Assembly (NCBI GenBank): GCA_029975525.1
Contig: JARKOX010000123.1
Coordinates: forward strand, 1-39,838
Direction of reading: 5' to 3'
Length of the DNA stretch: 39,838 nucleotides
From: Prolixibacteraceae bacterium
GTDB taxonomy: Bacteria; Bacteroidota; Bacteroidia; Bacteroidales; Prolixibacteraceae
This document shows, piece by piece, positions 8,705-16,352 of this stretch. The position numbers and the translations under genes are program-made. Position 1 is the first letter of the stretch. Each line of letters starts with the position of its first letter. The notes below the pieces were generated by a model. It was not told where the DNA came from. It made no database searches and was given only the letters and a program-made list of their open reading frames with translations.

Positions 8705-9940
8705 ATGAGAAAGTTCTGTTCTGAAATTATTTTCATACTCGTTTCCGTCGGTTCACTGATTGGAATCCTCTATTATTCAGGCATCATTGGCCCAAAACCC
8801 GAAATTGCCGAAGAAATTCCCCTTCCCGAACTCCGGTTCGGCCTGCCGGTCGACTCGTTTCAGGTGGTGGAAGGAAAGGTAAAACCCAACCAGAATCTGG
8901 GAGATATCCTGACCTCTTTCGGGGTCGATATGGTCCGGATCGACCAGCTGGCCCGGAACTCCCAAGAGGTGTTTGACGTCCGCAAAATCCGCAGCGGGCA
9001 AACTTTTTACCTTTTTCAAAGCCGCGACTCGCTGAGTAAAGCCTGTTATTTGGTTTACGAAAGAAATCCCATCGACTACGTGGTTTTCAACCTCATCGAC
9101 AGTCTGCACACGCAGCTCGGCCAAAAAGAGGTGCACATTCAGCATAAAACAGCGTCGGGGACCATCCACTCTTCGCTTTGGAATACGATGACCGACAACC
9201 AACTCAGCCCGATGCTGGCCATCGAACTGTCGGAAATTTTTGCCTGGACCATCGACTTCTTCGGACTTCAGAAGGGCGACCGTTTCCGGGTGATGTATGA
9301 AGAGCAGTTTGTCGACAGCCTGTCGATTGGGATCGGACCAATTCATGCCGTTCAGTTCGACCACGCCGGAAAAGCGCATTATGCGATCCGCTTTTTTCAG
9401 GACGAACGGTTTGATTACTTCGATGAACTGGGACAAAGCCTGCGCAAGGCTTTTCTGAAAGCTCCGCTGCAGTTTTCGCGGATCAGCTCCCATTTTTCGG
9501 GCAGCCGGCTACACCCCGTGCTGAAGATCAGGCGCCCGCATTACGGCGTCGATTATGCTGCTCCACGCGGTACGCCGGTCGTTTCAATCGGCGACGGCAC
9601 GGTGGTTGAAAAAGCTTACCAGGGAGGTGGCGGCGGAAACTATGTAAAAATCAAACACAACTCGGTTTACACCACCGTTTACATGCATTTGGCCGGCTTC
9701 GGAAAAGAGATTGCGGCCGGCAGCCGGGTAAAACAGGGACAGGTAATTGGTTTTGTGGGAAGCACCGGTCTGTCAACCGGCCCGCACCTCGATTTCAGGG
9801 TTTTCAAAAATGGCACACCGGTCGATCCGCTCAAAGTGGAAGCTCCTCCGGTTGATCCGGTCAAAGATGAAAACCTGGCTTCGTACACTCCGCTGAAAGA
9901 CTCCCTGCTGGTCCGGCTTCAGGAGATCGAATGGCGCTGA
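8705..9940 (+). CDS. M23-family peptidoglycan peptidase, membrane anchored
   Basis: A 411-residue protein with one N-terminal membrane anchor (about 9-28), a long periplasmic region resembling the OapA/LysM-like and beta-rich part of Bacteroidota M23 proteins (to about 265), then the M23 domain. Zinc ligands H279 and D283 are seen in HYGVD, the YMHLAGF strand is present, and the last motif is GPHLDF with H361. Family knowledge: M23 enzymes cut peptide cross-links of peptidoglycan and usually have HxH here; the second His is Asp in this protein, so the zinc site is His-Asp plus Asp at best. A catalytic or a regulatory role are both possible. Last gene of the leuS operon, convergent with the next gene. 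Confidence 0.92.
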   Translation: MRKFCSEIIFILVSVGSLIGILYYSGIIGPKPEIAEEIPLPELRFGLPVDSFQVVEGKVKPNQNLGDILTSFGVDMVRIDQLARNSQEVFDVRKIRSGQTFYLFQSRDSLSKACYLVYERNPIDYVVFNLIDSLHTQLGQKEVHIQHKTASGTIHSSLWNTMTDNQLSPMLAIELSEIFAWTIDFFGLQKGDRFRVMYEEQFVDSLSIGIGPIHAVQFDHAGKAHYAIRFFQDERFDYFDELGQSLRKAFLKAPLQFSRISSHFSGSRLHPVLKIRRPHYGVDYAAPRGTPVVSIGDGTVVEKAYQGGGGGNYVKIKHNSVYTTVYMHLAGFGKEIAAGSRVKQGQVIGFVGSTGLSTGPHLDFRVFKNGTPVDPLKVEAPPVDPVKDENLASYTPLKDSLLVRLQEIEWR

Positions 9941-9976
9941 AAACAGCCCATCGTGTAGCCCGGCAAAACTTTCCAG

Positions 9977-10666
9977 CTACTTGATTTTTTCGGAAACCTT
10001 TGCAGATATCTTGGCAAACAGCGGCACATTAATCCGCGAAAAGAGACTTTTCCGGCCAAAATAGAGCAAAATATTACGGAGATAGATAAATCCGCCCAGA
10101 CAGTGCGCCATAAACAGCACCGGATCGAGGCGAAGAATGGCATAAACAAAAATCATCAGCGATCCCAGCAAGCTGATAATCCAGAATCCCAGCGGCAACA
10201 ACGACTCTTTTTCCCGCTCGGAATAGATCCACTGATAAATAAAACGAAAGGTAAAAACAACCTGTCCGGCCGACCCCCACAAAAGCAGCCACAGCGGGAT
10301 CGCCTTGTTGCCGAGCAGCTGGCTGAAGCTGTAACTTTCCCCAAAAAACAGCCACACCACAATTCCGACCGGTACCACCACCGCAATTAACCGCACCAGC
10401 CACGGCAGCTGCCGCCAGGCATTTTTAAGCTGCAAATTGCGGATGTAGATGAAATAGACTAAAATTTGCCCCAGAACGATGGCAAAATCGTTCCGAAAAA
10501 TTCCGTAGAAAAGCATCAAAACCGAAGCAATCAGGCTGATTTGCCAGAATACGACCGGTGAAATCACCTCTCCTTCGTGTTCCGATTTGAACCACTGGAT
10601 AATGGTACGGGCGAAAAAAAGCAGCTGAGACAGAAATCCCAGTCCGAAAATGATGTAACTGTTCAT
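9977..10666 (-). CDS. Membrane protein with two lipid-A-disaccharide-synthase N-terminal (LABN) repeats
   Basis: A 229-residue inner-membrane protein made of two copies of the LABN domain. Repeat 1 reads FARTIIQWFKSEHEGEVISP then FWQISLIASVLMLFYGIFR; repeat 2 reads FTFRFIYQWIYSEREKESLLP then GFWIISLLGSLMIFVYAILR. Each is followed by a third helix ending FIYIRNLQL or FIYLRNILL. Normally this domain is linked to LpxB or stands alone near lipid A genes; no glycosyltransferase domain is present. By analogy with small multidrug-resistance-like three-helix units it may bind or move lipid-linked sugars, but that is inference. Monocistronic, with its own promoter upstream. Confidence 0.88.
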   Translation of the reverse strand: MNSYIIFGLGFLSQLLFFARTIIQWFKSEHEGEVISPVVFWQISLIASVLMLFYGIFRNDFAIVLGQILVYFIYIRNLQLKNAWRQLPWLVRLIAVVVPVGIVVWLFFGESYSFSQLLGNKAIPLWLLLWGSAGQVVFTFRFIYQWIYSEREKESLLPLGFWIISLLGSLMIFVYAILRLDPVLFMAHCLGGFIYLRNILLYFGRKSLFSRINVPLFAKISAKVSEKIK

Positions 10667-10685
10667 ACAATCTGATTCCAGCCGC

Positions 10686-10693
10686 CAAAGTTA
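10686..10693 (-). promoter_or_regulatory. -7 element (TAACTTTG) for the LABN gene
   Basis: Exact TAnnTTTG match on the minus strand, 19 bases upstream of the ATG at 10666. It lies between the rnc stop and this gene, so the LABN gene can be transcribed independently of acpP-fabF-rnc. Confidence 0.5.
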
Positions 10694-10738
10694 ATGATTC
10701 TGCGGCACGATAATTTTACGGTAAACTACGGATTAAAA

Positions 10739-11476
10739 TTAGAGGGGAAGATTTTCCATTTTCCGGAGCGTTTCCCGGGCAGCATTCTGCTGCGCCTCTT
10801 TTTTCGAGGTACCGACTCCGCGACCGGCAATTTTGTCATCCACTTCAACGACCGCAACAAAACGGGGTTGTTTGCTCCCGTCGGGATATTCTTCCACGGT
10901 ATCGAATTTTACCTGCCGTTTGTTTTTCTGGCTCCACTCAATGAGCTTGCTTTTAAAATTGGTATCCTGCTGCTCCAGTTCATACAGGTCGACATACTGC
11001 GAAAGGATGCGTTTGGTGATAAAAAACTTGGCGGCCTGGTATCCCCGGTCGAGATAGATGGCACCAATCAGCGCTTCGAGGGCATCGCCGTAAATGTGGC
11101 TTTTATCCACGGCGTTGGTGGTATTCGAATCGATATACAGGTTCAGCCCCATATCGAAGGTGAGGCTGGTCAGGAAGCTGCGGTTTACCAGTTTCGAGCG
11201 CATTTTGGTGAGGAAACCTTCATCCTCCTGCGGAAAACGGTTGTAAAGGAAATCCGCAATAACAGCTCCCAGAATTGCATCGCCCAAATATTCGAGCCGT
11301 TCATTGTTAACGGCTTTGCCTTGTGAATCGTTTCGGGAGGCAGAACGGTGCACAAAGGCAATGTCATAAAAAATCAGCTTCCCGGGATAGAAACCGATCT
11401 GTTTTTTTAGAAACAAATAAAACTCTTTTCTGGGAGAAGAAAAGAGTTTTATTCGTTGTGCTAACTTTTTAACCAC
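10739..11476 (-). CDS. rnc: Ribonuclease III
   Basis: Double-strand-specific endoribonuclease for rRNA processing and mRNA decay. The 245-residue protein has the signature NERLEYLGDA (58-67, catalytic D66), the second acidic motif YGDALEALIGAIYLDRG (E134), and a C-terminal dsRNA-binding domain (about 171-240, FKSKLIEWSQKNKRQVKF to KKEAQQNAARETL). It starts 6 bp after the fabF stop, as last gene of acpP-fabF-rnc, a common bacterial arrangement. Its codons 8-21 contain a perfect 16-bp inverted repeat (separate entry), which suggests possible control of its own mRNA. No terminator is obvious before the LABN gene. Confidence 0.97.
   Translation of the reverse strand: MVKKLAQRIKLFSSPRKEFYLFLKKQIGFYPGKLIFYDIAFVHRSASRNDSQGKAVNNERLEYLGDAILGAVIADFLYNRFPQEDEGFLTKMRSKLVNRSFLTSLTFDMGLNLYIDSNTTNAVDKSHIYGDALEALIGAIYLDRGYQAAKFFITKRILSQYVDLYELEQQDTNFKSKLIEWSQKNKRQVKFDTVEEYPDGSKQPRFVAVVEVDDKIAGRGVGTSKKEAQQNAARETLRKMENLPL
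11416..11453 (-). repeat. Perfect 16-bp inverted repeat at the 5' end of the rnc coding sequence
   Basis: Bases 11416-11431 are exactly complementary to 11438-11453, with a 6-base loop (TCTCCC in the mRNA). In the mRNA the stem starts about 23 bases after the AUG and encodes part of RIKLFSSPRKEFYLF. Known precedent: E. coli RNase III cleaves a hairpin in its own 5' leader to limit its synthesis. Whether this stem is cut is inference; part of the symmetry follows from KLF and KEF being encoded by complementary codons. Confidence 0.8.
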
Positions 11477-11482
11477 AGTATC

Positions 11483-12724
11483 CTAAAATTTTTTGAATGC
11501 GATCGTGGCGTTATGTCCTCCAAATCCAAAGGTATTGCTGATGGCTACTTTGATATCCCGTTTTTTGGCAACATTGAACGTAAAGTCCAGTTGGTTGTCA
11601 ATCTCCGGGTCATCATTGAAATGGTTAATCGTAGGCGGAATAATTCCGTCCCGCAGAGCCAGTATGGAAGCAATTCCTTCGACTGCTCCGGCAGCCCCCA
11701 ACAGGTGGCCGGTCATCGATTTGGTAGCACTGATGCTTAAGTTGTAAGCATGGTCGCCAAATAATTTGCCGATAGCTTTGGTTTCGGCAATATCACCAAG
11801 CGGAGTGGATGTGCCGTGAACATTGATGTAGTCCACCTCAGCGAGGCTCAATCCGGCATCCTCCAATGCCCATTTCATAACCAATACTGCACCTGCTCCA
11901 TCGGGGTCAGGGGCGGTCATGTGATAGGCATCGGCCGACATTCCACCACCAATAACTTCAGCATAAATTTTTGCGCCACGCCTCAGGGCATGTTCATACT
12001 CTTCCAGGATCAGCGCACCAGAACCTTCGCCCATTACAAAGCCGTCACGGTCTTTATCAAAAGGCCGTGAGGCCGTAACCGGGTCATCATTTCTGGTAGA
12101 TAAAGCTCTCATGGAATTAAATCCGGCAACACCTGGTTCATTGATAGCAGCTTCAGAGCCGCCGGTGATCATGACCTCAGTTTTCCCCAGCCGGATCATG
12201 TTGAAAGCTTCAATAATTGCATGAGATGCTGAAGCGCAAGCAGTTACAGTGGTAAAATTTGGCCCGCGGAAACCATACTTGATTGAAATCAACCCGCCGG
12301 CAATGTTTGCAATCATTTTTGGGATAAAAAACGGCGAAGTCTTCGGATTTTCGAGGTTAAAGGCAGCCACCTCCTCATAAAAGGTCTGGATCCCTCCAAT
12401 CCCGGCGCCCCAAATTACTCCTGCCCGGTCCCGGTTCACCTGCTCCAACACCAGTCCCGAATCGTCCATTGCCTGAGTGGCAGCGGCGAAGGCATACTGG
12501 GTGTATAGATCATGCTTACGGGCTTCTTTCCGGTCGAGATAATCTCCCGGATCAAAATTTTTCACCTCACAGGCAAATTTTGTTTTGAAGTTTTGGGCAT
12601 CAAATTTGGTAATAAGCGCTCCTCCACTGACTCCGTTTTTCAGATTTTCCCAAAAATCGGCAACCGAATTCCCCAGTGGATTTACGGTTCCAAGCCCGGT
12701 AACAACTACCCGCTTCAATTCCAT
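11483..12724 (-). CDS. fabF: 3-oxoacyl-[ACP] synthase II
   Basis: Elongates acyl-ACP with malonyl-ACP in type II fatty-acid synthesis. The 413-residue protein has the catalytic triad in standard places: C163 in VTACASASHAI, H303 in NVHGTSTPLGD and H340 in ATKSMTGHLLGAAG, with K335 nearby, and closes with NTFGFGGHNAT. Lies 17 bp downstream of acpP and 6 bp before rnc. Identification as FabF rather than FabB rests on length, the acpP neighbour and motif context. Confidence 0.98.
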   Translation of the reverse strand: MELKRVVVTGLGTVNPLGNSVADFWENLKNGVSGGALITKFDAQNFKTKFACEVKNFDPGDYLDRKEARKHDLYTQYAFAAATQAMDDSGLVLEQVNRDRAGVIWGAGIGGIQTFYEEVAAFNLENPKTSPFFIPKMIANIAGGLISIKYGFRGPNFTTVTACASASHAIIEAFNMIRLGKTEVMITGGSEAAINEPGVAGFNSMRALSTRNDDPVTASRPFDKDRDGFVMGEGSGALILEEYEHALRRGAKIYAEVIGGGMSADAYHMTAPDPDGAGAVLVMKWALEDAGLSLAEVDYINVHGTSTPLGDIAETKAIGKLFGDHAYNLSISATKSMTGHLLGAAGAVEGIASILALRDGIIPPTINHFNDDPEIDNQLDFTFNVAKKRDIKVAISNTFGFGGHNATIAFKKF

Positions 12725-12741
12725 AAATGAATTTTCTGAGT

Positions 12742-12984
12742 TTATTTGTTTTTTGAGGCCTCTTCGATGTGCTTGATAGCTTCACCTACAGTAGAAATTT
12801 TTTCAGCCTGATCATCCGGAATTGCAAGATCAAATTCTTTTTCGAATTCCATGATAAGCTCTACTGTATCCAAAGAGTCGGCACCAAGATCATTGGTGAA
12901 GGATGCTTCGTTGGTAACTTCACTTTCATCGACGCCTAATTTGTCAACAATGATTGCTTTAACTTTAGCTGCAATATCAGACAT
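12742..12984 (-). CDS. acpP: Acyl carrier protein
   Basis: An 80-residue acidic carrier protein. The 4'-phosphopantetheine attachment site is S37 in [11 protein letters not shown], followed by the acidic helix [18 protein letters not shown] used to dock with partner enzymes. It is the first gene of acpP-fabF-rnc. On the minus strand a TTACTTTG sequence (13031-13038), one base off the -7 consensus, lies about 46 bases upstream and is the best promoter candidate. Certain identification. Confidence 0.98.
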   Translation of the reverse strand: MSDIAAKVKAIIVDKLGVDESEVTNEASFTNDLGADSLDTVELIMEFEKEFDLAIPDDQAEKISTVGEAIKHIEEASKNK

Positions 12985-13116
12985 AGCTCTAAATTTAAGT
13001 TAATACTAATTGTTTGTTTAAAATCCGGTGCAAAGTAATAAATTTACGATCTATATTTCAAAGAAAAACAGTAAAAAAAATAAATCACACGGTCTGTAGT
13101 GACCTTTGTAATAATC

Positions 13117-13124
13117 TATATTTG
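13117..13124 (+). promoter_or_regulatory. -7 element (TATATTTG) for purN
   Basis: Exact TAnnTTTG match 41 bases before the purN ATG. Its last three bases (13122-13124) form the start of the inverted repeat at 13122-13146, so the predicted transcript starts inside that repeat. Confidence 0.5.
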
Positions 13125-13146
13125 AATATTTTAGTCAAATATTCAA
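13122..13146. promoter_or_regulatory. Perfect 10-bp inverted repeat overlapping the purN promoter
   Basis: TTGAATATTT (13122-13131) and AAATATTCAA (13137-13146) are exact complements with a 5-base spacer. The repeat covers the end of the -7 element and the predicted start site, the classic location for a repressor operator; it is AT-rich and too weak to be a terminator. No regulator can be named. Confidence 0.5.
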
Positions 13147-13165
13147 GCATCAAATCAACAGGAAG

Positions 13166-13738
13166 ATGACGGTCAAAAAAATTGCAATTCTGGCTTCAGG
13201 ATCCGGAACAAACGCTCAGAATATAATCGAATACTTCTCTAGCAACAAGGATGTTAGGGTGGAAATACTACTTTCAAATAAGCCCGATGCCCTCGCCCTG
13301 AAACGGGCTGCTAAACTAGGTGTCCAGACATTTGTTTTCAATCGTTCCGAGTTCTATAATTCCTCTTTAATTACCGATTTACTGCTCCAGAAAAAAATCG
13401 ATTTGATCGTTCTGGCCGGTTTTCTGTGGCTCATTCCCGAAGCGCTGGTGCATAATTTTACCATTATAAATATACATCCTGCCTTATTGCCCGGCTATGG
13501 CGGCAAAGGGATGTACGGGATGAACGTTCACCGGGCGGTCATTGAAAACGGAGAGAAGGAGTCGGGAATAACGATTCATTACGTGAACGAAAAATATGAC
13601 GACGGTGCTGTTATTTTTCAGGCCAAATGCGAGATCAGGCCAGGCGACACCGCTGAACAGCTGGCCGAAAGAGTACACCAGCTGGAATACCAGCATTTTC
13701 CGCGGGTAATTGAAAAATTACTGGCAGATACCAACTAA
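13166..13738 (+). CDS. purN: Phosphoribosylglycinamide formyltransferase (GART)
   Basis: Transfers a formyl group from 10-formyl-tetrahydrofolate to GAR in de novo purine synthesis. The 190-residue product shows the substrate loop ASGSGTNAQNI (10-20), the catalytic motif INIHPALLPGYGG with N102 and H104, and the conserved acidic residue in YDDGAVIFQ (D145/D146). Length is standard for the single-domain enzyme. It is divergent from acpP and ends in a terminator overlapping its stop codon, so it is a single-gene unit. Confidence 0.97.
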   Translation: MTVKKIAILASGSGTNAQNIIEYFSSNKDVRVEILLSNKPDALALKRAAKLGVQTFVFNRSEFYNSSLITDLLLQKKIDLIVLAGFLWLIPEALVHNFTIINIHPALLPGYGGKGMYGMNVHRAVIENGEKESGITIHYVNEKYDDGAVIFQAKCEIRPGDTAEQLAERVHQLEYQHFPRVIEKLLADTN

Positions 13739-13768
13739 AAAAGGGGCAACTAAACGCCGCCCCTTTTT
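13737..13768 (+). terminator. Rho-independent terminator of purN
   Basis: AAAAAGGGGC (13738-13747) pairs with GCCCCTTTTT (13759-13768) around an 11-base loop; the descending arm supplies the T run. The stem starts in the purN stop codon. Confidence 0.85.
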
Positions 13769-14037
13769 ACCAAAACCTAATTTTGCCTATTCAAATCTCA
13801 ATTAAACCTTAAAAATTAATTGGTACTTAAACCATTCAAATTTACGGCATTTTATAGTTTAAAGTTTTTAAGAAAAGTTAATTGCTGTTAATAATATAAA
13901 GAAGGTTTTTCTCCTCTTTTTTAGAGGAAAGCCTGAAATTCAACAACAAAAAAACAAAAAGTTTCTTTCGCGAAACGGCATTGTTAAATAATGTTAAGAT
14001 TCTAAAAATCAGCGTTTTTAAAAATTATATTTGCGGC
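13769..14037. other. AT-rich intergenic region before the histidine kinase
   Basis: No open frame of note. It holds a small TCCTCT/AGAGGA hairpin near 13910-13926 and ends in the -7 element of the next gene. Otherwise nothing recognisable. Confidence 0.6.
14026..14033 (+). promoter_or_regulatory. -7 element (TATATTTG) for the two-component operon
   Basis: Exact TAnnTTTG match ending only 4 bases before the ATG at 14038. With usual spacing the transcript would begin at or within 3 bases of the start codon, giving a leaderless mRNA. No clear -33 box was found. Confidence 0.5.
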
Positions 14038-15606
14038 ATGAGCAAACGAGTTTTAATAACATTGATTGTTTCGATGGCAGTGGTAATGGGAGGGTTGATT
14101 TTCGTACAAACCAACTCCATCCTGAAAGCATCAGAAATAAAAGAGGAACAATTTGACCAAACCGTCCGCCAGGCGCTTTTTCAGGTAGCCAAAAAACTCG
14201 AAATTTTCGAAGTTCAAAAACTCCTGCACGAAGAATTATATGACAATCCTACCCGAAAGAATGCTTATCCGGGATCATTCGGAAGTATCATCCCCAGAGG
14301 CCTGCAAGATCCAACTCTCAGTATATCTTTTACTTATTCACAAACAGCCAGAAGTTTTCAAAAGGAAATACAGTTCCAGTTTTCTGACACGATTGCAGCC
14401 TCGGGGCTGAACACCCGCGGAAATCCCGGCGATTTTCCTTCGGCCTTTGACAAACTCCATGATTATAACATCCAGCAGCAGCGCATGTTGGAACGCCGGA
14501 TGAGCGACAACGCCCAACAACTGCAGAAGCTCTTTTTCAGAAGCAGACCGATTGAAGAACGGATCGATCCCAAATACCTGGCCGAAACCCTCAACGAAGA
14601 ATTAAGAAACCACGGGATTAACCTGGAGTACCGGTATGCTGTCAAAACTTTCCCGCCCGGCACGGAAAAATATATCATGGGAAGCGCCGACTACAAACCC
14701 AATAATCGACGGAAAGAATATCCTTCCGTGCTCTTTCCCAATGATGTGTACGAAGTAAAACCCAATTATCTGGTTGTGTATTTCCCCAACCGATCGGGCT
14801 ACCTTCTCCGGGCAACAGGAATTATGGTCATCCCCACCTTTATTCTCACCACCCTGCTGATTGCCATCTTTGTTTATACCATCCTGATCATTTTCAAACA
14901 GAAAAAACTCTCGCAGATCAAAAACGACTTTATCAACAACATGACCCACGAGCTGAAAACGCCGATCTCGACGATTTCGCTTGCCAGTCAAATGTTGCAG
15001 GATGGCACCTTTGCCAACACACCCAAAACCATCGAGCACATTTCGCAGGTCATCAACCAGGAGAGTAAACGGCTCAGTTTCCAGGTGGAAAAAGTTCTTC
15101 AGATGGCCATTTTCAACGAAGGGCGAATGAAACTCCGCTTTAAGGAATTCTCGTTAAATGAGTTGGTATCCTCTGTTATCAGCAATTTTGAACTGAGAGT
15201 CAGAAACCAAAACGGGGTCCTCAATGCCAATCTCAATGCCACGGACGATATAATTTACGGCGACGAAGTGCACATCACCAACGTAGTTTTCAACCTGCTC
15301 GACAATGCAGTAAAATACAGCCAGGAAATCCCGGAGATAACTGTCTCCACCTCCACCAAAAACGACGCGGTAATCCTGTCGGTCGCCGACAAAGGCATTG
15401 GAATTCCCAAAGAACACCAGACGCAGATTTTTGAAAGGTTTTTCCGAGTTCCGACCGGAAATGTGCACAATGTGAAGGGGTTCGGCCTGGGGTTGAGCTA
15501 CGTGAAAAAAATCATCGATGCCCACAATGGCAAAATTATTGTAGAAAGCGCTCCCCACAAAGGGACAAAATTCAGTATCTTTTTCCCTCTAAATAAGAAA
15601 AAATAA
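14038..15606 (+). CDS. rprX: RprX-like sensor histidine kinase
   Basis: A 522-residue membrane sensor kinase. A first membrane helix (about 7-25) and a second (about 262-285, IMVIPTFILTTLLIAIFVYT) bracket a periplasmic sensor region with no named domain. The H-box NNMTHELKTPISTIS holds H304. The ATPase part has the N-box VVFNLLDNAVKYS, the G1 box DKGIGIP, the F-box FERFF and the G2 box GFGLGLSYVKK. The ATG at 14038 was chosen because it starts a proper membrane helix and directly follows a -7 element; the open frame extends 19 codons upstream through the promoter. Gene order and similarity recall RprX/RprY of Bacteroides and Porphyromonas; the symbol is inferred. Confidence 0.9.
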   Translation: MSKRVLITLIVSMAVVMGGLIFVQTNSILKASEIKEEQFDQTVRQALFQVAKKLEIFEVQKLLHEELYDNPTRKNAYPGSFGSIIPRGLQDPTLSISFTYSQTARSFQKEIQFQFSDTIAASGLNTRGNPGDFPSAFDKLHDYNIQQQRMLERRMSDNAQQLQKLFFRSRPIEERIDPKYLAETLNEELRNHGINLEYRYAVKTFPPGTEKYIMGSADYKPNNRRKEYPSVLFPNDVYEVKPNYLVVYFPNRSGYLLRATGIMVIPTFILTTLLIAIFVYTILIIFKQKKLSQIKNDFINNMTHELKTPISTISLASQMLQDGTFANTPKTIEHISQVINQESKRLSFQVEKVLQMAIFNEGRMKLRFKEFSLNELVSSVISNFELRVRNQNGVLNANLNATDDIIYGDEVHITNVVFNLLDNAVKYSQEIPEITVSTSTKNDAVILSVADKGIGIPKEHQTQIFERFFRVPTGNVHNVKGFGLGLSYVKKIIDAHNGKIIVESAPHKGTKFSIFFPLNKKK

Positions 15607-15608
15607 CC

Positions 15609-16298
15609 ATGGAACAAAAAGTTAAACTGCTTTTAGCCGAAGACGATGAAAACCTTGGCCTGCTCCTCAAGGAATATCTGGTGGCAAAAGGTTACCAAAC
15701 AACGCTTTATCCCGATGGCGAAGCTGCCTTCAAGGGTTTTATGAAAGAACACTTCGACATCTGCATCCTGGATATCATGATGCCTAAAAAGGACGGATTT
15801 ACCCTTGCCAAAGAGATTCGGGCCATCAATGCCGACATTCCGATTATCTTTCTGACAGCCAAAAACATGAAAGATGACGTGATTGAAGGCTTCAAAATTG
15901 GAGCGGATGATTACATCACCAAACCCTTCAGCATGGAAGAGCTGATCTTCCGGATCGAAGCTATATTACGCCGGACAACCACTGACAATCAGACGCTTAA
16001 TCAACAAATATTTAAACTGGGAAGATTTACCTTCGACACCCGCAAACAGACCCTCACCGACGGCGAAGACGTGGTGAAACTGACCACCAAAGAGTCGGAC
16101 CTGTTAAAACTGCTTTGCCAAAACACCAACAAGGTGCTGGAAAGAAACTATGCGTTAAAATCAATCTGGGTAGACGACAACTACTTCAACGCCCGAAGCA
16201 TGGATGTTTATATCACCAAATTGCGCAAACACCTGAAGGATGAGCCAACCGTTGAAATCATCAACGTGCATGGGAAAGGGTACAAGTTAATCATGTAA
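15609..16298 (+). CDS. rprY: RprY-like OmpR-family response regulator
   Basis: A 229-residue DNA-binding response regulator, partner of the kinase whose stop lies 2 bp upstream. The receiver shows the acidic pair EDDEN, phospho-acceptor D55 in CILDIMMPKKDG, the switch threonine in FLTAKN and the lysine in YITKPFS. The C-terminal winged helix (about 133-229, LTTKESDLLKLLCQNTNKVL, DVYITKLRKHL, IINVHGKGYKL) is of OmpR/PhoB type. The strong match of the receiver to what I remember of Bacteroidota RprY underlies the symbol; regulon is unknown. Confidence 0.92.
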   Translation: MEQKVKLLLAEDDENLGLLLKEYLVAKGYQTTLYPDGEAAFKGFMKEHFDICILDIMMPKKDGFTLAKEIRAINADIPIIFLTAKNMKDDVIEGFKIGADDYITKPFSMEELIFRIEAILRRTTTDNQTLNQQIFKLGRFTFDTRKQTLTDGEDVVKLTTKESDLLKLLCQNTNKVLERNYALKSIWVDDNYFNARSMDVYITKLRKHLKDEPTVEIINVHGKGYKLIM

Positions 16299-16312
16299 AA
16301 AACCTAAAACAG

Positions 16313-16352
16313 AAGAGCCCTGCCGGTCGGGCAAGGCTCTTATATGTTTTTT
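16313..16352. terminator. Bidirectional terminator between the two-component operon and lepA
   Basis: AAGAGCC (16313-16319) pairs with GGCTCTT (16335-16341), extended by an inner TGCC/GGCA stem. A T run follows on the plus strand (about 16347-16352), and an A run before the stem (about 16297-16310) gives T-rich sequence on the minus strand, so it can serve both convergent units. Confidence 0.8.

Noticed and set aside
9954-9990. GTAGC/GCTAC hairpin with T run between the M23 and LABN genes
   Set aside because: Only 5 bp with a 17-base loop and overlapping the LABN stop codon; too weak to call a terminator.
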